Of a stretch of DNA of 64,000 bases, positions 52,101 through 64,000 are shown piece by piece. Where the stretch lies: NCBI GenBank assembly GCA_027886185.1, contig WOAB01000858.1, forward strand, positions 992,001 to 1,056,000. The letters are read 5' to 3'. Within the stretch, counting starts at the first letter, position 1; every line of letters begins with the position of its first letter. The translations under genes were made by a program, and so were the position numbers. Source of the DNA: Rheum nobile. Its lineage: Eukaryota; Streptophyta; Magnoliopsida; Caryophyllales; Polygonaceae. The notes beneath the pieces are model-generated. The model ran no database searches, had not been told where the DNA came from, and saw nothing but the letters and a program-made list of their open reading frames with translations.

Positions 52101-55100
52101 GTTTTAACTTTTGGTTTCTTATTTTGGTTTGAAAATTGCCGCACGGACAAGACTCAGGAGGGAATTCCTGAGGAATTTTTTTGCATTCGGAAGGTTTTTG
52201 TATTCTTGTCCTAGCATTTTTCAACTTGAATTATTTCGTCATTGAGATTAACTTTTCTTATCTTCTGTTTTTATTGAATAATTCATATATGTTGATGGCT
52301 AGTGTGAATCTATTGAATATTTCTTTAATCATACTCGGCTAAATTTCTAGTTCTAAGGTTGGGATGATCTTGACGATGCGTATGTAATTAGATTTATTTT
52401 ATTGCCTGAATTGAAATAATATTTGATTCATTCCTAGATGTTTAATGCCCATAGTAGCTTATGCGAATTGGATTCTATTAAGGTTTGAGACCGATAGGTG
52501 ATAACGTTAACATGTAGTCAGATAGGGTTTGAGACCGAGAGGTAATAACTTCTATTGGATTCCTAGGAATTGAACCTGAGATTTTATTGTTACGAGAGCA
52601 TCTTAATTTCTCTTGTGGATTAATAACTATTATAGAAACCCTAAGATTAGATTGGATTTAGCAAGTAACAAGAGTGGATGTTAGTTCAGTTTGACCTTAG
52701 ATTCTAAGTGCCAAAAGGGTCTAGACCATGATTTAGTGAGTGATTCCCTTACGTATTTAGTTTTAACTTTTGTTTTCTTATTTTGGTTTGAAAATTGCCG
52801 AACGGACAAGACTCAGGAGGGAATTCATGAGGAATTTTTTTTAGGATTCGGAAGTATTTTGTATTATTGTTCTAGCATTTTTCAACTTGAATTATTTCGT
52901 CATTGAGATTAACTTTGCTTATCTTCTGTTTTTATTGAATAATTCATATATGTTGATGGCTAGTCTAAATCTATTGAATATTTCTTTAATCATACTTGGC
53001 TAAATTTCTAGTTCTAAGGTTGGGATGATCTTGACCATGCGTATGTAATTAGAATTATTTCTTGCCTGAAATTGAAATAATATTTGATTCATTCCTAGAT
53101 GTTTAATTCCCATAGTAGCTTATGCGAATTGGATTCTATTAGGGTTTGAGACCGATAGGTGATAACGTTAACATGTAGTCAGATAGGGTTTGAGACCGAG
53201 AGGTAATAACTTCTATTGGATTCCTAGGAATTGAACCTGAGATCTTATTGTTACCAGACCATCTTAATTTCTCTTGTGGATTAATAGCTATCACATAAAC
53301 CCTAAGATTAGATTGGATTTAGCAACTAATAAGAGTGGATGTTAGTTCAGTTTGACCTCAGATTCTATGTGCCAAAAGGGTCTAGGCCTTGATTTAGTGA
53401 GTGATTCCCTTACGTATTTAGTTTTAACTTTTGTTTTCTTATTTTGGTTTGAAAATTGCCGCACGGACAAGACTCAGGAGGGAATTCATGAGGAATTTTT
53501 TTAGCATTCGGAAGATTTTTGTATTATTGTTCGAGCATTTTTCAACTTGAATTATTTCGTCATTGAGATTAACTTTTCTTATCTTCTGTTTTTATTGAAT
53601 AATTCATATATGTTGATGGCTAGCCAAAATCTATTGAATATTTCTTTAATCATACTTGGCTAAATTTCTAGTTCTAAGATTGGGATGATATTGACGATGC
53701 GTATGTAATTAGAATTATTTATTTTCCTGAATTGAAATAATATTTGATTCATTCCTAGATGTTTAATGCCCATAGTAGCTTATGCAAATTGGATCCTATT
53801 AGGGTTTGAGACCGATAGGTGAGTCAGATTGGGTTTGAGACCGAGAGGTAATAACTTCTATTGGATTTCTAGGAATTGAACCTGAGATTTTATTGTTGCA
53901 AGAGCATCTTAATTTCTCTTGTGGATTAATAACTATCATAGAAACCCTAAGATTAGATTGAATTTAGCAAGTAACAAGAGTGGATGTTAGTTCAGTTTGA
54001 CCTCAGATTCTAAGTGCCAAAAGGGTCTAGACCTTGATATAGTGAGTGATTCCCTTACGTATTTAGTTTTAACTTTTGTTTTCTTATTTTGGTTTGAAAA
54101 TTGCCGCACGGACAAGACTCAGGAGGGAATTCATGAGGAATTTTTTTAGCATTCGGAAGATTTTTGTATTATTGTTCTAGCATTTTTCAACTAGAATTAT
54201 TTCGTCATTGAGATTAACTTTTCTTATCTTCTGTTTTTATTGAATAATTCATATATGTTGATGGCTAGTCTAAATCTATTGAATATTTCTTTAATCATAC
54301 TTGGCTAAATTTCTAGTTCTAAGGTTGGGATGATCTTGACGATGCGTATGTAATTAGAATTATTTCTTTGCCTGAATTGAAATAATATTTGATTCATTCC
54401 CAGATGTTTAAAGCCCATAGTAGCTTATGCGAATTGGATCCTATTAGGGTTTGAGACCGATAGGTGATAACGTTAACATGTAGTCAGATTGGGTTTGAGA
54501 CCGAGAGGTAATAACTTCTATTGGATTTCTAGGAATTGAACCTGAGATTTTATTGTTGCAAGAGCATCTTAATTTCTCTTGTGGATTAATAACTATCATA
54601 GAAACCCTAAGATTAGATTGAATTTAGCAAGTAACAAGAGTGGATGTTAGTTCAGTTTGACCTCAGATTCTAAGTGCCAAAAGGGTCTAGACCTTGATTT
54701 AGTGAGTGATTCCCTTACGTATTTAGTTTTAACTTTTGTTTTCTTATTTTGTTTTGAAAATTGCCGCACGGACAAGAATCAGGAGGGAATTCATGATTAA
54801 TTTTTTTAGCATTCGGAAGATTTTTGTATTATTGTTCTAGCATTTTTCAACTTGAATTATTTCGTCATTGAGATTAACTTTTCTTATCTTCTGTTTTTAT
54901 TGAATAATTCATATATGTTGATGGCTAGTCTAAATCTATTGAATATTTCTTTAATCATACTTGGCTAAATTTCTAGTTCTAAGGTTGGGATGATCTTGAC
55001 GATGCGTATGTAATTAGAATTATTTCCTTGCCTGAATTGAAATAATATTTGATTCATTCCTAGGTGTTTAATGCCCATAGTAGCTTATGCGAATTGGATT

Positions 55101-58100
55101 CTATTAGGGTTTGAGACCGATAGGTGATAACGTTAACATGTAGTCAGATAGGGTTTGAGACCGAGAGGTAATAACTTCTATTGGATTCCTAGGAATTAAA
55201 CCTGCGATTTTATTGTTGCTAGAGCATCTTAATTTCTATTGTGGATTAATAACTATCATAGAAACCCTAAGATGAGATTGGATTTAGCAAGTAACAAGAG
55301 TGGATGTTAGTTCAGTTTGACCTCAGATTCTAAGTGCCAAAAGGGTCTAGACCTTGATTTAGTGAGTGATTCCCTTACATATTTAGTTTTAACTTTTGTT
55401 TTTTTATTTTGGTTTGAAAATTGCCGCACGGACAAGAATCAGGAGGGAATTCATGATTAATTTTTTTAGCATTCGGAAGATTTTTGTATTATTGTTCTAG
55501 CATTTTTCAACTTGAATTATTTCGTCATTGAGATTAACTTTTCTTATCTTCTGTTTTTATTGAATAATTCATATATGTTGATGGCTAGTCTAAATCTATT
55601 GAATATTTCTTTAATCATACTTGGCTAAATTTCTAGTTCTAAGGTTGGGATGATCTTGACGATGCGTATGTAATTAGAATTATTTCTTTGCCTGAATTGA
55701 AATAATATTTGATTCATTCCTAGATGTTTAATGCCCATAGTAGCTTATGCGAATTGGATTCGTTTAGGGTTTGAGACCGATATGTGATAACGTTAACATG
55801 TAGTCAGATAGGGTTTGAGACCGAGAGGTAATAACTTCTATTGGATTTCTAGGAATTGAACCTGAGCTTTTATTGTTGTGAGAGCATCTTAATTTCTCTT
55901 GTGGATTAATAACTATCATAGAAACCCTAAGATTAGATTGGATTTAGCAAGTAACAAGAGTGGATGTTAGTTCAGTTTGACCTCAGATTCTAAGTGCCAA
56001 AAGGGTCTAGACCTTGATCTAGTGAGTGATTCCCTTACGTATTTAGTTTTAACTTTTGTTTTCTTATTTTGGTTTGAAAATTGCCGCACGGACAAGACTC
56101 AGGAGGGAATTCATGAGGAATTGTTTTAGCATTCGGAAGATTTTTGTATTATTGTTCTAGCATTTTTCAACTTGAATTATTTCGTCATTGAGATTAACTT
56201 TTCTTATCTTCTGTTTTTATTGAATAATTCATATATGTTGATGGCTAGTCTAAATCTATTGAATATTTCTTTAATCATACTTGGCTAAATTTCTAGTTCT
56301 AAGGTTGGGATGATCTTGACGATGCGTATGTAATTAGAATTATTTCTTTGCCTGAATTGAAATAATATTTGATTCATTCCTAGATGTTTAATGCCCATAG
56401 TAGCTTATGCGAATTGGATTCTATTAGGGTTTGAGACCGATAGGTGATAACGTTAACATGTAGTCAGATAGGGTTTGAGACCGAGAGGTAATAACTTCTA
56501 TTGGATTCCTAGGAAAATTGAACCTGAGATTTTATTGTTGCGAGAACATCTTAATTTCTCTTGTGGATTAATAACTATCATAGAAACTCTAAGATTAGAT
56601 TGAATTTAGCAAATAACAAGAGTGGATGTTAGTTCAGTTTGACCTCAGATTCTAAGTGCCAAAAGGGTCTAGACCTTGATCTAGTGAGTGATTCCCTTAC
56701 GTATTTAGTTTTAACTTTTGTTTTCTTATTTTGGTTTGAAAATTGCCGCACGAACAAGACTCGAGAGGGAATTCATGAGGAATTGTTTTAGCATTCGGAA
56801 GATTTTTGTATTATTGTTCTAGAATTTTTCAACTTGAATTATTTCGTCATTGAGATTAACTTTTCTTATCTTCTGTTTTTATTGAAAAATTCATATATGT
56901 TGATGGCTAGTCTAAATCTATTGAATATTTCTTTAATCATACTTGGCTAAATTTCTAGTTCTAAGGTTGAGATGATCTTGACGATGCGTATGTATTTAGA
57001 ATTATTTCTTTGCCTGAATTGAAATAATATTTGATTCATTCCTAGATGTTTAATGCCCATAGTAGCTTATGCGAATTGGATTCTATTAGGGTTTGAGACC
57101 AATAAGTGATAACGTTAACATGTAGTCAGATAGGGTTTGAGACCGAGAGGTAATAACTTCTATTGGATTCCAAGGAATTGAACCTGATATTTTATTATTG
57201 CGAGAGCATCTTAATTTCTCTTGTGGATTAATAACTATCATAGAAACCCTAAGATTAGATTGGATTTAGCAAGTAACAAGAGTGGATGTTAGTTTAGTTT
57301 GACCTCAGATTCTAAGTGCCAAAAGGGTCTAGACCTTGATTTAGTGAGTGATTCCCTTACGTATTTAGTTTTAACTTTTGTTTTCTTATTTTGGTTTGAA
57401 AATTGCCGCACGGACAAGACTCGAGAGGGAATTCATGAGGAATTGTTTTAGCATTCGGAAGATTTTTGTATTATTGATCTAGCATTTTTCAACTTGAATT
57501 ATTTCGTCATTGAGATTAACTTTTCTTATCTTCTGTTTTTATTGAAAAATTCATATATGTTGATGGCTAGTCTAAATCTATTGAATATTTCTTTAATCAT
57601 ACTTGGCTAAATTTCTAGTTCTAAGGTTGAGATGATCTTGATGATGCGTATGTAATTAGAATTATTTTTTTGCCTGAATTGAAATAATATTTGATTCATT
57701 CCTAGATGTTTAATGCCCATAGTAGCTTATGCGAATTGGATTCTATTAGGGTTTGAGACCGATAGGTGATAACGTTAACATGTAGTCAGATAGGGTTTGA
57801 GACCGAGAGGTAATAACTTCTATTGGATTCCTAGGAATTAAACCTGCGATTTTATTGTTGCTAGAGCATCTTAATTTCTCTTGTGGATTAATAACTATCA
57901 TAGAAACCCTAAGATTAGATTGGATTTAGCAAGTAACAAGAGTGGATGTTAGTTCAGTTTGACCTCATATTCTAAGTGCCAAAAAGGTCTAGACCTTGAT
58001 CTAGTGAGTGATTCGCTTACGTATTTAGTTTTAACTTTTGTTTTCTTATTTTGGTTTGAAAATTGCCGCACAGACAAGACTCGAGAGGGAATTCATGAGG

Positions 58101-61100
58101 AATTGTTTTAGCATTCGGAAGATTTTTGTATTATTGTTCTAGCAGTTTTCAACTTGAATTATTTCGTCATTGAGATTAACCTTTCTTATCTTCTGTTTTT
58201 ATTGAAAAATTCATATATGTTGATGGCTAGTCTAAATCTATTGAATATTTATTTAATCATACTTGGCTAAATTTCTAGTTCTAAGGTTGAGATGATCTTG
58301 ACGATGCGTATGTAATTAGAATTATTTCTTTGCCTGAATTGAAATAATATTTGATTCATTCCTAGATGTTTAAAGCCCATAGTAACTTATGCGAATTGGA
58401 TTCTATTAGGGTTTGAGACCAATTGGTGATAACGTTAACATGTAGTCAGATAGGGTTTGAGACCGAGAGATAATAACTTCTATTGGATTTCTAGGAATTG
58501 AACCTGAGCTTTTATTGTTGCGAGAGCATCTTAATTTCTCTTGTGGATTAATAACTATCATAGAAACCCTAAGATTAGATTGGATTTAGCAAGTAACAAG
58601 AGTGGATGTTAGTTCAGTTTGACCTTAGATTCTAAGTGCCAAAAGGGTCTAGACCTTGATCTAGTGAGTGATTCCCTTACGTATTTAGTTTTAACTTTTG
58701 TTTTCTTATTTTGGTTTGAAAATTGCCGAACGGACAAGACTCGGGAGGGAATTCATGAGGAATTGTATTAGCATTCGGAAGATTTTTGTATTATTGTTCT
58801 AGCATTTTTCAACTTGAATTATTTCGTCATTGAGATTAACTTTTCTTATCTTCTGTTTTTATTGAAAAATTCATATATGTTGATGGCTAGTCTAAATCTA
58901 TTGAATATTTCTTTAATCATACTTGGCTTAATTTCTAGTTCTAAGGTTGAGATGATCTTGACGATGCGTATGTAATTAGAATTATTTCTTTGCCTGAATT
59001 GAAATAATATTTGATTCATTCCTAGATTTTTAAAGCCCATAGTAGCTTATGCGAATTGGATTCTATTAGGGTTTGAGACCAATTGGTGATAACGTTAACA
59101 TGTAGTCAGATAGGGTTTGAGACCGAGAGGTAATAACTTCTATTGGATTTCTAGGAATTGAACCTGAGCTTTTATTGTTGCGAGATCATCTTAATTTCTC
59201 TTGTGGATTAATAACTATCATAGGAACCCTAAGATTAGATTGGATTTAGCAAGTAACAAGAGTGGATGTTAGTTTAGTTTGACCTCAGATTCTAAGTGCC
59301 AAAAGGGTCTAGACCTTGATCTAGTGAGTGATTCCCTTACGTATTTAGTTTTAACTTTTGTTTTCTTATTTTGGTTTGAAAATTGCCGCACGGACAAGAC
59401 TCGGGAGGGAATTCATGAGGAATTGTATTAGCATTCGGAAGATTTTTGTATTATTGTTCTAGCATTTTTCAACTTGAATTATTTCGTCATTGAGATTAAC
59501 TTTTTTTATCTTCTGTTTTTATTGAAAAATTCATATATGTTGATGGCTAGTCTAAATCTATTGAATATTTCTTTAATCATACTTGGCTAAATTTCTAGTT
59601 CTAAGGTTGAGATGATCTTGACGATGCGTATGTAATTAGAATTATTTCTTTGCCTGAATTGAAATAATATTTGATTCATTCCTAGATGTTTAAAGCCCAT
59701 AGTAGCTTATGCGAATTGGATTCTATTAGGGTTTGAGACCAATAGGTGATAACGTTAACATGTAGTCAGATAGGGTTTGAGACCGAGAGGTAATAACTTC
59801 TATTGGATTTCTAGGAATTGAACCTGAGCTTTTATTGTTGCGAGAGCATCTTAATTTCTCTTGTGGATTAATAACTATCATAGAAACCCTAAGATTAGAT
59901 TGGATTTAGCAAGTAACAAGAGTGGATGTTAGTTCAGTTTGACCTCAGATTCTAAGTGCCAAAAGGGTCTAGACCTTGATCTAGTGAGTGATTCCCTTAC
60001 GTAATTAGTTTTAACTTTTTTTTTCTTATTTTTGTTTGAAAATTGCCGCACGGACAAGACTCGGGAGGGAATTCATGAGGAATTGTATTAGCATTCGGAA
60101 GATTTTTGTATTATTGTTCTAGCATTTTTCAACTTGAATTATTTCGTCATTGAGATTAACATTTCTTATCTTCTGTTTTTATTGAAAAATTCATATATGT
60201 TGATGGCTAGTCTAAATCTATTGAATATTTCTTTAATCATACTTGGCTAAATTTCTAGTTCTAAGGTTGAGATGATCTTGACGATGCGTATGTAATTAGA
60301 ATTATTTATTTGCCTGAATTGAAATAATATTTGATTCATTCCTAGATTTTTAAAGCCCATGGTAGCTTATGCGAATTGGATTCTATTAGGGTTTGAGACC
60401 GATAGGTGATAACGTTAACATGTAGTCAGATAGGGTTTGAGACCGAGAGATAATAACTTCTATTGGATTTCTAGGAATTGAACCTGAGCTTTTATTGTTG
60501 CGAGAGCATCTTAATTTCTCTTGTGGATTAATAACTATCATAGAAACCCTAAGATTAGATTGGATTTAGCAAGTAACAAGAGTGGATGTTAGTTTAGTTT
60601 GACCTCAGATTCTAAGTGCCAAAAGGGTCTAGACCATGATCTAGTGAGTGATTCCCTTACGTATTTAGTTTTAACTTTTGTTTTCTTATTTTGGTTTGAA
60701 AATTGCCGCACGGACAAGACGCGGGAGGGAATTCATGAGGATTTGTTTTAGCATTCGGAAGATTTTTGTATTATTGTTCTAGCATTTTTCAACTTGAATT
60801 ATTTCGCCATTGAGATTAACTTTTCTTATCTTCTGTTTTTATTGAAAAATTCATATATGTTGATGGCTAGTCTAATTCTATTGAATATTTCTTTAATCAT
60901 ACTTGGCTAAATTTCTAGTTCTAAGGTTGAGATGATCTTGACGATGCGTATGTATTTAGAATTATTTCTTTGCCTGAATTGAAATAATATTTGATTCATT
61001 CCTAGATGTTTAATGCCCATAGTAGCTTATGCGAATTGGATTCTATTAGGGTTTGAGACCGATAGGTAATAACGTTAACATGTAGTCAGATAGGGTTTGA

Positions 61101-64000
61101 GACCGAGAGGTAATAACTTCTATTGGATTCCTAGGAATAGAACCTGAGATTTTATTATTGCGAGAGCATCTTAATTTCTCTTGTGGATTAATAACTATCA
61201 TAGAAACCCTAAGATTAGATTGGATTTAGCAAGTAACAAGAGTGGATGTTAGTTTAGTTTGACCTCAGATTCTAAGTGCCAAAAGGGTCTAGACCTTGAT
61301 TTAGTGAGTGATTCCCTTACGTATTTAGTTTTAACTTTTGTTTTCTTATTTTGGTTTGAAAATTGCCGCACGGACAAGACTCGAGAGGGAATTCATGAGG
61401 AATTGTTTTAGCATTCGGAAGATTTTTGTATTATTGATCTAGCATTTTTCAACTTGAATTATTTCGTCATTGAGATTAACTTTTCTTATCTTCTGTTTTT
61501 ATTGAATAATTCATATATGTTGATGGCTAGTCTAAATCTATTGAATATTTCTGTAATCATACTTGGCTAAATTTCTAGTTCTAACATTGGGATGATCTTG
61601 ACGATGCGTATGTAATTAGAATTATTTATTTTCCTGAATTGAAATAATATTTGATTCATTCCTAGATGTTTAATGCCCATAGTAGCTTATGCGAATTGGA
61701 TTCTATTAGAGTTTGAGACCGATAGGTGATAACGTTAACATGTAGTCAGATAGGGTTTGAGACCGAGAGTTAATAACTTCAATTGGATTTCAAGGAATTG
61801 AACCTGATTTTTTATTGTTGCGAAAGCATCTTAATTTCTCTTGTGGATTAATAACTATCATAGAAACCCTAAGATTAGATTGGATTTAGCAAGTAACAAG
61901 AGTGGATGTTAGTTTAGTTTGACCTCAGATTCTAAGTGCCAAAAGGGTCTAGACCTTGATTTAGTGAGTGATTCCCTTACGTATTTAGTTTTAACTTTTG
62001 TTTTCTTATTTTGATTTGAAAATTGCCGCACGGACAAGACTCAGAAGGGAATTCATGAGGAATTTTTTTAGCATTCGGAAGATTTTTGTATTATTGTTCT
62101 AGCATTTTTTAACTTGAATTATTTCGTCATTGAGATTAACTTTTCTGATCTTCTGTTTTTATTGAATAATTCATATATCTTGATGGCTAGTCTAAATCTA
62201 TTGAATATTTCTTTAATCATACTTGGCTAAATTTCTAGTTCTAAGGTTGGGATGATCTTGACGATGCGTATGTAATTAGAATTATTTCTTTGCCTGAATT
62301 GAAATAATATTTGATTCATTCCTAGATGTTTAATGCCCATAGTAGCTTATGCGAATTGGATTCTATTAGGGTTTGAGACCGATAGGTGATAACGTTAACA
62401 TGTAGTCAGATAGGGTTTGAGACCGAGAGGTAATAACTTCTATTGGATTCCTAGGAAAATTGAACCTGAGATTTTATTGTTGCGAGACCATCTTAATTTC
62501 TCTTGTGGATTAATAACTATCATAGAAACTCTAAGATTAGATTGAATTTAGCAAGTAATAAGAGTGGATGTTAGTTCAGTTTGACCTCAGATTCTAAGTG
62601 CCAAAAGGGTCTAGACCTTGATCTAGTGAGTGATTCCCTTACGTATTTAGTTTTAACTTTTGTTTTCTTATTTTGGTTTGAAAATTGCCGCACGAACAAG
62701 ACTCGAGAGGGAATTCATGAGGAATTGTTTTAGCATTCGGAAGATTTTTGTATTATTGTTCTAGCATTTTTCAACTTGAATTCTTTCGTCATTGAGATTA
62801 ACTTTTCTTATCTTCTGTTTTTATTGAAAAATTCATATATGTTGATGGCTAGTCTAAATCTATTGAATATTTCTTTAATCATACTTGGCTAAATTTCTAG
62901 TTCTAAGGTTGAGATGATCTTGACGATGCGTATGTATTTAGAATTATTTCTTTGCCTGAATTGAAATAATATTTGATTCATTCCTAGATGTTTAATGCCC
63001 ATAGTAGCTTATGCGAATTTGATTCTATTAGGGTTTGAGACCAATAAGTGATACCGTTAACATGTAGTCAGATAGGGTTTGAGACCGAGAGGTAATAACT
63101 TCTATTGGATTCCAAGGAATTGAACCTGATATTTTCTTGTTGCGAGAGCATCTTAATTTCTCTTGTGGATTAATAACTATCATAGAAACCCTAAGATTAG
63201 ATTGGATTTAGCAAGTAACAAGAGTGGATGTTAGTTTAGTTTGACCTCAGATTCTAAGTGCCAAAAGGGTCTAGACCTTGATTTAGTGAGTGATTCCCTT
63301 ACGTATTTAGTTTTAACTTTTGTTTTCTTATTTTGGTTTGAAAATTGCCGCACGGACAAGACTCGAGAGGGAATTCATGAGGAATTGTTTTAGCATTCGG
63401 AAGATTTTTGTATTATTGATCTAGCATTTTTCAACTTGAATTATTTCGTCATTGAGATTAACTTTTCTTATCTTCTGTTTTTATTGAAAAATTCATATAT
63501 GTTGATGGCTAGTCTAAATCTATTGAATATTTCTTTAATCATACTTGGCTAAATTTCTAGTTCTAAGGTTGAGATGATCTTGATGATGCGTATGTAATTA
63601 GAATTATTTCTTTGCCTGAATTGAAATAATATTTGATTCATTCCTAGATGTTTAATGCCCATAGTAGCTTATGCGAATTGGATTCTATTAGGGTTTGAGA
63701 CCGATAGGTGATAACGTTAACATGTAGTCAGATAGGGTTTGAGACCGAGAGGTAATAACTTCTATTGGATTCCTAGGAATTAAACCTGCGATTTTATTGT
63801 TGCTAGAGCATCTTAATTTCTCTTGTGGATTAATAACTATCATAGAAACCCTAAGATTAGATTGGATTTAGCAAGTAACAAGAGTGGATGTTAGTTCAGT
63901 TTGACCTCATATTCTAAGTGCCAAAAAGGTCTAGACCTTGATCTAGTGAGTGATTCGCTTACGTATTTAGTTTTAACTTTTGTTTTCTTATTTTGGTTTG
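49170..64000 (+). repeat. Satellite array, about 660-bp monomer, right block, to window end
   Basis: About 22.5 monomers. The anchor GATTTAGTGAGTGATTCC or close variants occurs at 49432, 50091, 50752, 51412, 52071, 52730, 53391, 54036, 54696, 55356, 56016, 56678, then every 660 bases to 61958, and at 62620, 63280 and 63940. The interval is 659-662, except 645 where a monomer near 53820 lost about 16 bases. No monomer has a conserved gene; the few open frames in it exist only in some copies. Each monomer contains an internal near-duplicate TAGGGTTTGAGACCGA…TAATAAC about 54 bases apart and three telo-box-like motifs. Multi-monomer periods are described in the findings. Confidence 0.97.

Noticed and set aside
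36013..64000. CRISPR-like array
   Set aside because: Repeats are 660 bp and directly adjacent with no spacers; this is a plant satellite.

Overview
The window is plant nuclear heterochromatin, most likely from a flowering plant and probably a eudicot. I see no host gene, tRNA or rRNA. Almost everything recognisable is a plant LTR retrotransposon (Ty1/copia and Ty3/gypsy), an endogenous pararetrovirus (Caulimoviridae-like, inferred from a movement-protein domain plus reverse transcriptase), a possible CACTA transposon end, or a long satellite array. No species can be named from the sequence alone.

Bases 1-4376: an internally deleted gypsy-type element that keeps only gag-like coding sequence and a complete right LTR (1088-1931), followed by the 5' LTR and primer-binding site of another element on the minus strand (3400-4376). 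4377-8080: non-coding DNA with two short tandem arrays and a cluster of CACTA-like subterminal repeats. 8086-12410: a heavily deleted copia element, still framed by a perfect 5-bp target duplication.

12928-34094 is a three-level nest, with each level proved by LTR pairs and target duplications. A small non-autonomous Tat-like element (12928-34094, TSD ATATG) has its internal minisatellite split by a chromovirus-type gypsy element (14256-32964, TSD TACGG/TACAG). The pol gene of that element is in turn split by an Athila element (16567-27413, TSD TAAAG). All three lie on the minus strand. All carry broken genes, although the chromovirus pol keeps two long open halves with intact RT and integrase motifs.

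36013-64000 is a satellite of about 660 bp per monomer, running off the right edge. About 2.6 monomers lie left of, and about 22.5 right of, an 11.4-kb pararetroviral insertion (37730-49169). The insertion sits inside one monomer without loss of repeat phase. It consists of two viral segments joined head to head. One (minus strand) carries movement protein, coat protein, protease and an unrecognised ORF but no reverse transcriptase. The other (plus strand) carries protease remnant, reverse transcriptase, RNase H and a different 3' ORF. Both end in the same promoter/leader region. The satellite shows higher-order structure, with four-monomer and nine-monomer periods.

The most unusual signals are: (i) a row of six similar hairpins with a TCNCTT loop in one LTR; (ii) a family of short GC-rich palindromes (core CCGCGGTCGCGG) scattered through the Athila LTRs and pol region and also present in an unrelated LTR; (iii) the two-component-like layout of the pararetrovirus; and (iv) the satellite's higher-order structure and its three telo-box motifs per monomer.
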